Below, in pieces: positions 48,118-60,700 of a stretch of DNA of 64,000 nucleotides; position 1 is the first letter of the stretch, and each line of letters begins with the position of its first letter. The notes under the pieces were generated by a model. That model saw only the letters and a program-made list of their open reading frames with translations. It made no database searches and was not told the DNA's origin. Position numbers and translations under genes: made by a program. Source of the DNA: Halichondria panicea (taxonomy: Eukaryota > Porifera > Demospongiae > Suberitida > Halichondriidae); assembly GCF_963675165.1 (NCBI RefSeq), contig NC_087381.1:4217378-4281377 (forward strand), written 5' to 3'.

Positions 48118-48329
48118 TCTGCTCTAGCTCTGGTAGCTAGCCCTGGACCCTCCACGTGGTTGATACTGCTCTATAGCCTGAATAGGTAAAGATCATTAAT
48201 CACAACTTGTATAAAATGAACGTTTTTTTCCACAGGGGTCACACACACAACAAAGGTGTTCCCCATAATTCTATTGTATTATGTCCTCAGTTCAAGCAGC
48301 AATCTCCATAGCAAGCTCACTAACAGAGG

Positions 48330-48933
48330 CTACTGCTTCTTCCTTAGAACCAGTCCATACGAAAACGACGGAACATTCATAAATTTTTCTGACACACCTC
48401 TCCAGAAGTTCTACCCCCTTCAGGCACAGCCATGCTTGAGCGATGGTAACGATCGAGCAGCTCCAGGATAAAATTAGAGTGAACGTCGTACCTTTGAGCT
48501 CCGTACGGCACTGTGCATACACCCAGTGTGAGATCCAAGATAGTCTATCCAGTAGAGATAGGATTTAGTCTCCTTTGAATCGTAGCTTCCCAGCAATAAA
48601 TTGACCACAAATGGACGTATTTAGTTTATTGCATGCGAGTGAAGTGTGCTATTGATTTAAAGGTATTTATATCCGTTTTTTTATGTGTGGGTGGGATAAT
48701 TATAATAATTATGCAGGTAGATCTATATTCGATAAGGGTTGACACTAAACTACTAGAGTCACACATTCTTTTTGACGTTGTGTTTTCCGTTACCTAAGCA
48801 TTTCGTGGACCTAATTTTTGTGGAGGATTGCTAACCCACAAACATAGCGATGAACGTAATCCTCAAAGTAGACGTCTCCAGCTTCTCCACAGACAACAAT
48901 TCCGACATTTTCATCCAAGTTGAAGAGCTTGTC
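48330..48933 (-). pseudogene. Decayed proteasome beta-subunit copy (PSMB2-like)
   Basis: The minus strand shows, in order, pieces matching the 20S proteasome subunit beta type-2 in changing frames: DKLFNLDENVGIVVCGEAGD (from 48933), FTRMQ then PFVVNLLLGSYDSKE and SYLYWIDYLG, VPYGAQRYDVHSNF with LELLDRYHRSSMAVPEG, VELLERCVRKIYE, and finally KFMNVPSFSYGLVLRKK (to about 48330). At least three frame changes and one stop interrupt it, so it cannot make the subunit. The N-terminal part is not recognised upstream. It may be a retrocopy or the remains of a duplicated gene. It lies between the divergent MOGS and NELFA genes. Confidence 0.75.
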
Positions 48934-49540
48934 TTAATTAATGAGGCTTGCTTCATAATTATAGCTAGAATGCTCCGCCCCGCAAAGTTGTCGTGGGCTT
49001 AGCCTAGGATTGTGATTGAGTCACACTGGACCCCCTGTCAGAAACTCCATTCAGTACTTAAATAGAAGAAACAGCAGTCAGACTCACAATGACATGCACG
49101 GCTTGCTGATTACAATGTGATGCACTTGTTGCTTTTCCTTCCGTTTTCCAGTCATGCTGCTCGGTCATGCTGTTCCTTCCGTTTTTCCATACCAATAAAT
49201 GAGAGCCCCGCCCATTTAGTAGCCATGTGGCTTAACGCTTGTTGATGATCAGAACATAAAAGTGGCAGAATAACGTGACATCCTACAGGTACTAGGTACT
49301 AGGTACTACGTAAGTAATAACAGTCTACTGTGCTCCATTTACAGTTAGAGATAGATCTACGGTAGTCTAACAGTGGAATTTTAATATAGGGAAACACAAT
49401 AGAAGACATTCGTAGCACAATTTTCACCGTCACTGTATAAGTGTTTTCAAGTGTGTAAGTACCACACCATTCTGTTTCCTCAATCAGTTGTTCCTTTATC
49501 GATAGTTAATATTATTTACATGCTCACTTCCAGTAGGACA
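48934..49540. promoter_or_regulatory. Intergenic region between divergent MOGS and NELFA
   Basis: The NELFA 5' side contains ccgccccgc near 48973 and ccccgccca near 49206, which look like GC boxes. An acceptor-like ttccag before 49533 suggests a 5' UTR intron. No TATA element with a convincing position. Regulation is inferred from position only. Confidence 0.35.
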
Positions 49541-51853
49541 ATGGCCGACAAAGACGAGGCTCTGCATTATCTACTGAACAAGCTCAAGAGTGATGACGGC
49601 TGGTCAGGTTCCAATCTGGCATGGAACGTGGACAAACTGTCTGTAATTGCAGACATGTTCCGTGCACTCGATGGAGCGGCAAAGGTCAAAGTTCTTGTCT
49701 CGTTTATGAGCATGACACCTCGAACAGTGAGCCAGGTATGAAACTGATGATTTATAATCAAGCCATGGCGCGATATGATGAACTCTAAACTGCTCTGTAT
49801 ACATGATTGTACATTTGGAACTGTATGTACAGCAACTAACTATACAGTATAATTATTATAACGTCTTGATTAGTACCACCGTTATAGTTCTAAAATGAGT
49901 ATTTTTTCCGTATTCTGAGTGTCCTTTAATTAGAGGAGGTTCCACTGTACACCCATTATCTCACACATCTCTCTCTCTTGTGCAGTGCTCTACAGAGATG
50001 AACCAAGTGTTGCGTCTAGCTCGTCGTGATGGTGATGAGTGGGTGAGGCTGTTTGCCAGTCTATTGGGTCCATTCCCTGACTTTCAGAGGGTCAGCTCGG
50101 ACCTCGTGACAGAGGAGCAGATGGAGGGACTCGCTGAGGAATTGGAGGGGGCGTGTGAGTGGTGTGTGGGTGTGAAGATCACAGTAAAATCTCAGACCCC
50201 CTAGGCCCTGAAGATAAGCCAACTGTGATATAAAGGCCAGGCCAAAATACAGAGTTTTATTGCAAACAACCCCTAGCTAGCTCAACAAAGGCCACCTCTC
50301 CAAAAACGTTGTTCCCCAAAATTATGGTTCTGTATAATTATTCTGCCTTTGTATTATGCATGGACATGACGTATTATTAAAACTGCTAACCCACCCACAC
50401 ACACATAGTGAATCACGACTCTGCAAATATATTCATCCCTCACGAATATGCCTACCTCAATCAGACAGTGCTAGCGAGTAGCCATGGTTACAACCCACCG
50501 TCTGACCACACCCATTTTCTCCTCAAGAAGAAACCACAGGCCAGTGTTCAATTGAGAAACGAGATATTACAGAGAGGTAAGTACTGTTAATTTATCGGAC
50601 ACTTCTAATTACCCCGGACACTGTATTGGGCAATTTTTGTTGTTCTAATACAACGGACACTCCAGTACTTTAATATTACATTTGTTCTGACAATACCTTA
50701 AAAAATTGAGTTACATTCATAGACGGCAAGTAAAACTTAGAGTGCTACAGTTAGATAGCTTTGAGTAGCTAGTTTTAGATAGTTTAGTGCAACTATTCAG
50801 TCGCACACTGTTCTATTAAACTTAGCTAGCTCTCATGCAGTTGCTTGCTTAATTGTTCGAATTATTCCGGACACTTCGCATGCTCTATAAAAATCTGTTC
50901 CAATTATACCCGGAAAATTTCTAAAATTATTATTTTTTGCTGTCCGATAAATTAGAAGATATGTACGGTAATACGTATTGAGTGTGTTAGTTTTGATCCT
51001 CAATCTCATAATTATGGTAATTTAAACTCGGATTACTAACGGTGGTTAGTACCGACTATCACTCACTGAACATTCCTGTATTAAAGTTTTTGGTGTCCCC
51101 TTCATTTGTCCCCCCCCCTCCCCCTCTACAGCCGGGACTGACTTCTCTCAGACTGGTTCATTGGTCAAAGACAGACACTTGCTACAGAGACAGATGTCAT
51201 CATCTCTCAACAGTGAGTGGCACACATGCAATGTAGTGGTAGAGATTGTGTGTTTTGCATCACGTAATTTTGAAGTGCTTGCATGCAGAGACCAGGAAAT
51301 TTACTGGTTATGATACATGTACCTTGACTACAATCATTTGTATTCGATTGTTAAAGTTGTCCTTGTGTGATGAACCACAAAGTGTACAGAGAGCACCCCT
51401 TTCCCATATAGGCTCCACCGCTTTTGTGCCGACGGTGCGGTCCCACAGCTCTCGTAAAGCCATCCCCATACCCACCAACAGAGTGCAACGGGAGAGGGGC
51501 ACTAAGGTACGGCAGGTCATGTGACCTCTCATGTACATGTATACAGTGAAACTTTTTGTTTTTCCGGCTCTTTTATTAGTACATGTACATCTGTAGTAAT
51601 TATACAAAGATACTGTGACATACATACACTACATGCAGTTAGCATATTGCTACAATCATTTTATTGAAGACATTTATACTACATGTAGAAATCTCTGTTC
51701 TCAGTATTTGCATGACTGCATGGGCACTCTTAAACATTATCAATGTAGTACTTATGTCCCATTATTGCCTGACCACTCCTGCAGCTGCTCAACATCGATG
51801 AGGTTCCTGTGAGCATACGAAGAAAAAGGAAGACCATCACTGCAGGTCAGCCA

Positions 51854-51885
<32 letters not shown>

Positions 51886-54800
51886 TTAAAGACTTTGTAT
51901 GAAGTTGCATGGCAACTATAATGTTAGTTTTAGCGTACACAGATGAAATGTTATTATTATTTTGAGTGTAGGAATAGAGCTCTCAAGAGCTACAGACATG
52001 TACTGTACATGTACTGGCTTACCTAGCTCAAAATATGTCAGAGTGTACATGTATATCAATGAGTATATGCTGTGATATGCATGCAGCTCTCAGACTTACC
52101 GTACACATTCATTCACACCTCACACATCCACCTTACCTCACCTCACACACCCTCACAGAGGACGGGGCTCCCTCGACTGCCAGTCGCCCGGACACCAAGA
52201 AGCACCTCCGCATTCCCTCAAAGTCCGAGGCTGATACGACCGCCATCCCCCAAACTACACAGCTGCCCACATCTCCACAGGTACATATCTACTGTTACCC
52301 AACCGCTTTCAGAGTGACATGTTATATAGCAAAATAATGGTGCCATTTTTTCATTAGTGTATAGTCAAAGGTACAGCACTGTTAGTCTCGTATACATGTA
52401 GCGCTAGCCTGAGTCCTGAGCTGATCAGAATAAATATCATTATCACGGATCTTTGATCTACAAGCATACATTGTACCTCCTCTATAAACCTCCCATGAGC
52501 TACCGAATTCATTCTAGAGTTCATCATTGATTCAAACTAACACTATGCATAACTTGAATCTAAATCAAGATGACCGCTTTGTTTTTGTTTGATTTAGTGC
52601 TCTTATTGAACTGTTTTCAGACGTGTACATGCAACACTCTGTGATAACTACCATTACCCCCCACACACACAGATCACAGCCACTCCAGACTATGCAGCTG
52701 GTTTGGGGTCAGAGTTCACCGCCTCGTCTATGTACTCCCAACACAAGTATCCCAGTGCGGTTGAGGCAGTGACTACACCTACTTACACAGGTCAAGTGTC
52801 ACCACCACGTATCCAGTCACCCGAAGCATTGATCACGTAAGTTACAAACAAGCAGCCGTGCAGTTTCTAATAATAATCTTGAGATAGAAGCCTCGTATAA
52901 TAATAGACTCTTGGAGTATTATAATTAGCCTTGATGTTAGAAGTTAATGCTGTACATGTTTTCATCTCCTTCCAGCCCCGTCCCCCTACCAAAGGCTCCA
53001 CCCACTCCTGGTCCATCCACCAGTGCCCCACCTCCCACACAACCTGTAACTCCCACTACACCACTCCCTCCTGCTGCTGTTGCTAAGCAACCTAACAAGG
53101 GCCTCAAACTCAGTGTAAGGATTTTAAACACACACGTGTACATACTAATTGAAGTACTGATAAAGATGCTGTTGTGTGCTGAATTTATCGTTTATTTCTG
53201 TTTTTAAATTGGATTACACGTACATGTAGCTTCAACTTTGGACCTATAATTATAAAGATATTTAATACATGTATATACAATGGACTGGTGTATACCCCCT
53301 CCCACACACATGCACAGCGCCACCAGCTGCTGGTTGCCCAGGAGATGTTCAAGGAGAGCCCTACTCTCACCAAGGCACAGAAGACACTCATCCTTGGATT
53401 CATGGCAGGAGCTAGAGGTATATACATGTCATGTATAGGCACACACATTCTCAGTGTTCATGTACACTGTCATGCATCCCTTGGGCCATAGCTATAGTTG
53501 CTGAAACATTATAAGAAGCTAGGTATAGCAGTTGTAGCCATCCGAACCCATTGCCCCTCACCTCCATCCTTCCATCTTGTGGACAAAATATTTACAACTT
53601 ACAAATTGATTATTAAATTTTAGTAACTACTGCCAAATAATGAAAGCACCGAGGGTGCTGATACCTCGGTGGAGATGCCAAAGCTATACATAACATAGCT
53701 TTTATACACACATTATATCATAATGAACATTTTTGTTTTGCTGCATGCAAACTAAAAGAGTGGGTAATGATCGACCACGATTGTTGTTAAAACGATCGAT
53801 GCCAAAAGTTCAAGTCTAAAATTAATGGCTGCATCAACAGAGCCTTGCAGCTCTCTTCTCACTCTTGCAGCTACCAATAGCTAGCGTTCTAGTGCAGAGC
53901 TAAGTACTAAGTAGAGTAGCAACACTCAAAAGGCTGCAATGGCATTTCAAGTAAGCAAACTAGGCATAACTCGAGAACAAAGCTTTATTTTGCAAAATCC
54001 ACGAATTAAAATCCAAAAGAACATGACTAGACGCCTATAGAAACTCTTACTTGCCACTTTATTGATCCTTGAGCAACTGTAGCAGCCTAACTACACACAC
54101 CATAGATTGAATAGGGAGAGGGATTGGAAATGGAAGTTACCTCGAATTATATCCGCGTTACGCCGGGGTTTAATCGAGGCTGTGCATCTAACGTTGGTAA
54201 AATCTTGTTTGCTGGATTATACTACATTTGTACTAAAACTTGAACTTGACACTTGAGACCATATGGGACACAGTACACCGATGAGTTGCACAGTCATAGC
54301 TAGCGAAGCATTCTAGGTACATAAAGATCTCATAGCGTGTTTTGTACCTATAGCTCTCTCTACAAAAGTCAAAAATAATTTTTTTCTTTTCCAACTGATG
54401 CTCACCATTAGGGGGCATGAGAATGACATTTTAGGGGGGCTCTGAATATCTTGTAGTGAGCATTATTCATGAAACATTGTTTCCCGCGTGTTGAGCAACC
54501 GTAACACGGATTGACATCAAAGGCTTTCTAGTGCCATGCTACTAAAATGTCACGTGACGCTACTGCCGTTTCCAATCCCTCTCCCTATTCAATCTATGCA
54601 CACACTAACACACTACCGTATACCTCGCTTGCGCATGCGCACCGAGGCATAATTATAGGTTAGTTAGTCATACATTTTAGGGGGGCTCTGAATATCTTGT
54701 ACAGTTCATTTAGTCTAGAGAGTAGATTACCACAAATGTGTGAGTAGTTGTACTTAAATGTAAATATCTTTTGATTGGAGTATTTATAAGAAATGGTGTT

Positions 54801-56819
54801 GATACCAGTGTGTAGATGAATGACTGAACTACAACATATCCAAAAATGTTTCCATGGAAACATAAGGTGGTGGGTTTGTGGTGATTAATAGAACAACAGC
54901 AAATTGTTATAGTGGGTAATCGGTTAGAGTAATAAAACAGTAATCTAGTACAGCTAAGGTCCTAGACTTCATCACATAATTGTTCAATGGTTTAAGTATC
55001 CTGGCCATCCCTTTATGGGTGTTACAAATGTTCACAGTGTTTATAATTCATGATTTACTGGTTTTCAGGTACACTTTTGGTTAGAGTAATAACTTTTGAA
55101 AAATTAATAGCTTAGCTTTCAAATTTCTGTAGTAAGTTTACAGATAAATGGGCTACATTTTGATACCAAGAACATCCTATATGCTTATTCCATTGCTGAG
55201 ATAACACTGAAAAGCTACATAATTTACTATTTTCTACTGTTTTGATGACATCAGCAGCTGCAAACCACAAACCAATGATGCTTTAATCAACCACAAACAT
55301 AATTAAAAGTGGGCGTACAGTTATTGTACGCCCACTTATGTGGTTAATTTGAGTGTCATAGATTTGTGGTTAGCAGCTTGTGATGTCATCAAAACAGTAG
55401 AAAATAGTAGAATATGTAGTTTTTCAGTGATATCTCAACAATGGAATAAGCATAAAGGATGTTCTTGGTATTAAAATGTAGCCCATTTATTTGTAAACTT
55501 ACCAGAGAACTTTTAAAGCTAAGCTATAAAATTTTCAGAAGATATTACTCTAACCAAACGTGTACCTAAAAACCGGTAAATCATGAATTATAGACACTGT
55601 GAGCATATGTAAGACCCGTAAAGGGATGGTCAGGATACCTAAACCATTAAACTATTGTGTGATAAAAGTCTAAGACCTTAGCTGTTTAAGGTTAGTGTTT
55701 TATTACTCTAACCGATTACCCACTATAACAATTTGCTGTTGTTCTATTAATCACCACAAACCCACCATCTTATGTTTCCATGGAAAAATTTTTGGATATG
55801 TTGTAGTTCAGTCATTCATCTACACACGGGTATCAACACCATTTCTTAGAAATGCTCCAATCAAAAGATATTTACATTTAAGTACAACTACTCACACATT
55901 TGTGGTAATCTACTCTCTAGACTAAATGAACTGTAGTGATCAGGGGCGTAGGCAGGAATTTGAGGAAGGGGGGCTGAGCTGTTATGGTGCGAAGCGCCAG
56001 AAACTACTTGGCGCAGAGCGCCGAAATTTTTCGGTGGCCGGAAGCCACACCCCCTAATTAATGACTCACTGCGCATGTGCAAGAAATAGCCACACCTTGC
56101 TTCAATTAATAATACTGCTAAAGCTAGCTAGCTAGCCGTAGCTATAGCTAGCTTAGTTGCACTAAAGAATCAAAGTTACTAGTATAGTATAGCTAGCTCT
56201 TGGACATATGCTGTTTGTCTGCCACTAATCTATATCAGTAATTCCCAGGCTGAAGACTCATCAGAGAAGGTGGGGCTCTTAGTGTAGTTTTTGCAGAGAA
56301 AGGGGGGGCTCCAGCCCCCAAAGCCCTCCCCCTCCCTACGCCCTTGGTGATCATTATTCATGAAACATTGTTTCCCGCGTGTTGAGCAACCGTAACACGG
56401 ATTGACATAAAAGGCTTTCTAGTGCCATGCTACAAATTCAATATAAAATGTCACGTGACGCTACTGCCGTTTCCAATCCCTCTCCCTATTCAATCTATGC
56501 ATACACTAACACACACTAACACACTACCGTATACCTCGCTTGCGCATGCGCACCGAGGCATAATTATAGGTTAGTTAGTCATGCATGTGTTGTCATACAT
56601 TTAATGTACACCACAGACAACCCCAACCCTGATCAACCTGTGGTCACCATCAAACTCAACGAGAGACAGGAGATGGAGGAGGTGGCGGGTCCTGAAGGGG
56701 GTGTGGTCAAGAGGATCGTGTACGAGACTGTGTTTGAGATGAACTATTCTAATGGCCAATGGAGAAAGCTACAGATCAAGAGAGCATACCCTGTTCAACA
56801 ACCCGCTAGCATATTGTGA
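49541..56819 (+). CDS. NELFA: Negative elongation factor A
   Basis: Subunit of NELF, which with DSIF holds RNA polymerase II in promoter-proximal pause in the nucleus. Eleven exons: 49541-49735, 49986-50154, 50409-50576, 51132-51212, 51412-51506, 51785-51845, 52159-52280, 52673-52836, 52976-53114, 53318-53417 and 56617-56819. They sum to 1497 bases (498 residues; human about 528), with all phases closing. Landmarks against the family: the N-terminal helical domain (DKLSVIADMFRALDGAAKVK, then MSMTPRTVSQ), EYAYLNQ, FLLKKKPQASVQLRNEILQR, NRVQRERGTK, SIRRKRKTI, TATPDYAAGL, a Pro/Thr-rich linker, VAQEMF with LILGFMAGAR, and the C-terminal VFEMNYSNGQW. The last intron is 3.2 kb and packed with transposons. 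An AATAAA lies at 56984-56989. Confidence 0.97.
50590..50965. mobile_element. Repeat with ttatcggac(a) termini
   Basis: The left end aatttatcggacacttctaatta is matched inverted by gtccgataaattagaag at the right. It lies in a NELFA intron; a truncated relative is at 27228-27370. No coding content. Confidence 0.65.
51854..51886 (+). repeat. (CA)n microsatellite
   Basis: About 30 bases of acac just downstream of the donor of the NELFA exon 51785-51845. Confidence 0.85.
53637..54655 (-). mobile_element. GCCTCGGTG hairpin element split by a nested insertion
   Basis: Starts aatgaaagcaccgagggtgctgatacctcggtgg and ends ctcgcttgcgcatgcgcaccgaggcat, the two ends of this family. The body is interrupted at 54101-54598 by another inverted-repeat element. 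It lies in the last NELFA intron. Confidence 0.85.
54101..54598. mobile_element. Nested element with 33-base inverted ends
   Basis: CATAGATTGAATAGGGAGAG plus 13 more bases at the left is the exact complement of 54566-54598. It is inserted in the cacac run of the surrounding GCCTCGGTG element. Interior without coding capacity; superfamily not determined because the target duplication is masked by the CA run. Confidence 0.85.
54427..54672. repeat. 246-base tandem duplication, first copy (uninterrupted)
   Basis: From cattttaggggggctctgaa to ttagttagtca. The second copy starts at 54673 and, after two insertions, ends near 56581. This copy keeps cttgtagtgagcattattc intact and so serves as an empty site. 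Confidence 0.85.
54702..55933. mobile_element. 1.23-kb palindromic foldback element, TA target
   Basis: Two arms of about 615 bases, starting CAGTTCATTTAGTCTAGAGA and meeting at a 5-base loop near 55320-55324 (gggcgtaca / tgtacgccc). TA at 54700-54701 and 55934-55935. The arms are highly similar with scattered differences. No intact transposase frame seen; mirror-image short frames in the arms are a by-product of the symmetry. Confidence 0.9.
55941..56346. mobile_element. MITE with CAGGGGCGTAGG ends and 5-base duplication
   Basis: CAGGGGCGTAGGCAGGAATT at the left, inverted CTCCCTACGCCCTTG at the right, direct repeat GTGAT at 55936-55940 and 56347-56351. Inserted right beside the palindrome. 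The interior holds gctagctagc-type short repeats. Confidence 0.85.
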
Positions 56820-57723
56820 CTGATACATATTGTATTGATAATTATTTTAGACTCTCGTGTAATAATTGTGCTCATGCACATGTTTCATCATAGATTATTC
56901 AATAATCTATGGTTTCGAATGTGACAAGTTAATGTGTATAAATCAATAAGACTTGCATAATTATACATGTAGACTATAATCTAAATAAAAGTAAAGATCT
57001 ACATGCATGTGTATTAGCTAGCATTATTACAGGTATACAGTAATTAAGAGTCATAATTAATTGCTGACTTAAACTAATCGGTCATTATAAAACTTATGTA
57101 ATGATATTTACCACTATTATTCCTATTTTTGGTAAAGATCATTACATTAAGTTTTGCATAACAACCCTAAAATAAATTATTATTCCTAGCATAATTTATA
57201 TCAGGGCCTCTTCCTGTATGGAGACTCAACGCTCAAGGGGTACTAGGTGTTTTATGTTCACATGACGAAACATATTTCGGAGTATTGTTCTCGATCGTCT
57301 CCATGGTTATTTGGTACATTGCCATGGTTTAATACTGTTTTTTCCGACTCCATTATTAGTACAGCTGCTCAATTGAGAATCGAACAAAGATCTTTAATGA
57401 CGTCAACTCTCTCCCAACTGACCTTTTCGTTGGTACGCAAATGATAGAAATGCATGTTGCGATCATTATGTGCATCATTTATGCATCACGAGTCTAAGAC
57501 ATCTACATGAAATGAATAGGCTAGCTGAAGCTCTATATCTTTACTTGGGCAACTTTATACAGTACTATAGACTCTCGCTAATCTACTGAATGTCGCAAGG
57601 GTGTCCAGATTATTGAGAGTCTACTATAAAACAATGTAACATTCCAGTTTGTTAATTTAGTCGTGATAACAAAATGCAAAAAGGTCTCAACTCTCAAAAG
57701 AAAATGACAATGCAGTTAAGCAG
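56820..57723. other. Intergenic, convergent 3' ends of NELFA and the GPCR
   Basis: Contains the AATAAA at 56984-56989 for NELFA. 57080-57160 carries a short inverted repeat (aaaacttatgtaatgat / atcattacattaagttttg). No gene recognised. Confidence 0.5.
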
Positions 57724-60700
57724 CTATAAATTCAACTTGGGCTCCTTTAGTTCTTTCTCTTCATTGTGTGGGGAGTGCTGCTTGCTCGGCAATGTTTTTA
57801 CGTTCAATAACTCCACTCCTGCAGTGGGGCTAAACATATCTCGTGTATTAGTGATTCCTTTCTCAAAAGGCACAAAGTTATCAGTGTTTGATTTACAGCC
57901 ATTAAATAGTTTTGTCCACGTTTGGCGGAAATCAGTGCTTCGGAGACCGTAAAAGAAAAAAATTAGCACACCTTGAAAGCCCACAAAAATCGAGAATATC
58001 ACTTGGAATATGAATGACAGCTCCACAAGGCCTGAGCTTGTTGATACAAGTCCAAGGCCCCAACCCAGGCCAAGTACAACTGATAGGCACATTGCAATGA
58101 TCAAGTTCTTCTGAAAATTCCTGAACTGTTGACGTGAGGAGCTGTCTTTTAGTGGTGAGAGGTTACCATTGGCAAAATGCTTACAAATTGACACCATGAT
58201 GGCAACAAACACAATCCAGTTGAGTAGGTAGATGATGACAAAAGGAAAAATGAATCCGAAATAGAAAGGCCATTCAGTAGGACGACAGCTGAATAAATAA
58301 ACAATGTGTGCATGTGTATGGGGTATCTTATGTATCAGACTCTGGTAAAATCAGCATAGTTCTTTTCATCAAACACTAACCATTGTTTCACCAATAAGAT
58401 TTCCAAAGACCCATATAAAGCTATAGCACTTACTAGTATGGGTTGCTGTAGTACTGGTAGCCTACTCCAGTACTGATAGCTACTATCACCAAGGGGAATA
58501 CTGCATGTGGAGATAAGGCATCACCATGCACCAAAAAGCACGCAAAATCCATAATACTAAACAACATATACAACATTTTACAAACAACAAATCCACTAAC
58601 TAAAATCAGTGAAGCTGAACTGAGTACTTACACCAAGCTGGGAGTCCTGCCTTCAGCATAAACTTGGAGGTGAGGGAATCAGACCCCATTACCATTACCA
58701 GTTTGATATAGAGCCAGACAGCTTCTACAGCCATCCAGGAGAAGAACACTAGGAAGAAGTACTGCAGGAGGGCAGACATGACCCCACAGAGAGGTGGGAC
58801 ACCAACAGTGAACCCTCCAATGAGGAAGGTGAAGTACAGGCATATCAGAGAAATGCTCATGTTGATGAGGATTTGGTTCTGCTTATCAACGAGTAGCTCC
58901 CTATATTATGCGTGGAAGAAAGTAGAACTTTATAATAGCTTTTGCAGGCTTTTGATAATTATATGATACTTACTTGCTGATAAAAATGGTGAATATGAAC
59001 ACTAGAAGACAGATTACAGACAAGCCCAGGCCAATGTATGTGATGATACTCAGAGTGATGGAAAGATTTTCTGGCAATGAAGTTGGATTCAAATCCTGTA
59101 ACCGTGGGGAAGTACGAAAGGCTGGGGTGTATATCGTCATTATTTCAAGACATAAAACTAACAAAGAGTATTCCAAAGTGGCCCAATTGTCTGCACTCGC
59201 AATCTTTTCTCCCATTGGAACTGGTTATCTCTCTACATCCAGCAGTGTCCCAAGCTCCAAACCGATCTGATATGTATATAAGCGGCATAAAAATAAGTCA
59301 ATTTTCTTTGTGCATATCATGAGGCGGCGGTACTACATGCACAGAAATAATTTATCTGACAGCTATAAACCTATGCATGTAGTTAAAGTGATTCTAAAAG
59401 ATATAATTATACTCCACGTACTAACCTTGAGTTCTATACAGGGCACAGCTGCTGTTAGTGACATTATCCTGCAGACAAAATAAATGTAACAGCTGTATAG
59501 TATAGTTATACTTTCAGCTCATATACCGTCATTCTAATCAGAAAGCTTGTCCGTACTGGTACTGAGAGCATTGTCTTGTTGGTCTGCAGACAAGCTAGTC
59601 TTGCAGCCACCACAATAGATCCCACCTGATTAGTACTTCTGTTCTCAGGAAGGAAAAGCACATCAGACAAGAAAACAGAGTAACTTAATCTCTGCATCAG
59701 CAAGGTACCATTCGTTGTAAGGCAATCTTCGAACAAAGAAGGGTTTAAATGCACAGAGGCTGTTGAGTTTTCAGCATCTTTATTAGGAGAGCCTGTCTCT
59801 GATCTGTTATCACTTGTGTCACCATTACCATCATTGAATGTCATCAGAGCGTCTTGGTCAATAACGCCAGTGTTGTTCATTTCTTCGTCTACAGGTCCTA
59901 AATCAACAACAAATGTCTGGCCCTGGAAACTGTCAGGGTCTAAATCTTGCACTGTCATAGCAAATGTTTCGAAGCTGAGAACAGTTTGATTGCTTGTGGA
60001 GTTTGAAACAGTGGAAGTATTGAGATTGTCCAGAAATGTTTCGACGCTTGCAAGAATCCTATGCCGAGAGAGTATAACAACATTAGCCACTGAATACGTA
60101 AATGTGGAAACATCAATTCAGACAAATATAACTCTATACACATCAGTGTTGACCAAGACTCTTGTTCAAATTATGAAATGATTTATTTTGAGTAAAATTA
60201 ATGTTTTGCGCGTGAAAGTAAGGATTGCGTGATATACAAGTATATACCAGTACAGTGGAGCCTCCATTATATATAGCCACCACCTCCGAAGAACAACCAC
60301 ACGCTATAAACCGCCAAGAGCTCAGGTTGGGAACTACAATGACTTCAATGTGAAGCAACCTCCCAGGAACGGCCACCCACTACTCCGTATAACGCAGTTT
60401 TCTAGTCCCCAATCCCCAATCAACTAAAACAACCTCCAAGAACGGATAGACACACCCAGAATTAGCAAAACAATTATTGTTGAGATAGCATTATTTTGCA
60501 CAATTTTGAATCGTATATAGCTGTACTCGTCCCTACAGCCTTTTCAAAGCTTGTATGAGCTAGAGAAGCAGTTAGCAAATTTAAACTCTAATTATTTTAT
60601 TTGCAGCAGGAGTTGACTCATAATTATAGGATACATGTGATGGGCAATAGAAATCTCTCAACAAAGATCACCTATAGCTCTCATGCAAAAGGTTGTTGCC

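Larger units (their letters stand above)
54673..56581. repeat. Tandem duplication, second copy, interrupted
   Basis: Same sequence as 54427-54672 but split after cttgta by the 1232-base palindrome and, five bases further, by the CAGGGGCG element. It resumes at tcattattcatgaaac (56351) and carries one extra 10-12-base segment near 56431. Confidence 0.85.

Noticed and set aside
48256..48471. Plus-strand frame of 71 codons
   Set aside because: It is antisense to the proteasome relic, whose minus-strand pieces match a known protein in order.
54660..55925. Two similar short frames on opposite strands
   Set aside because: They are the two arms of the palindromic element read in mirror orientation.
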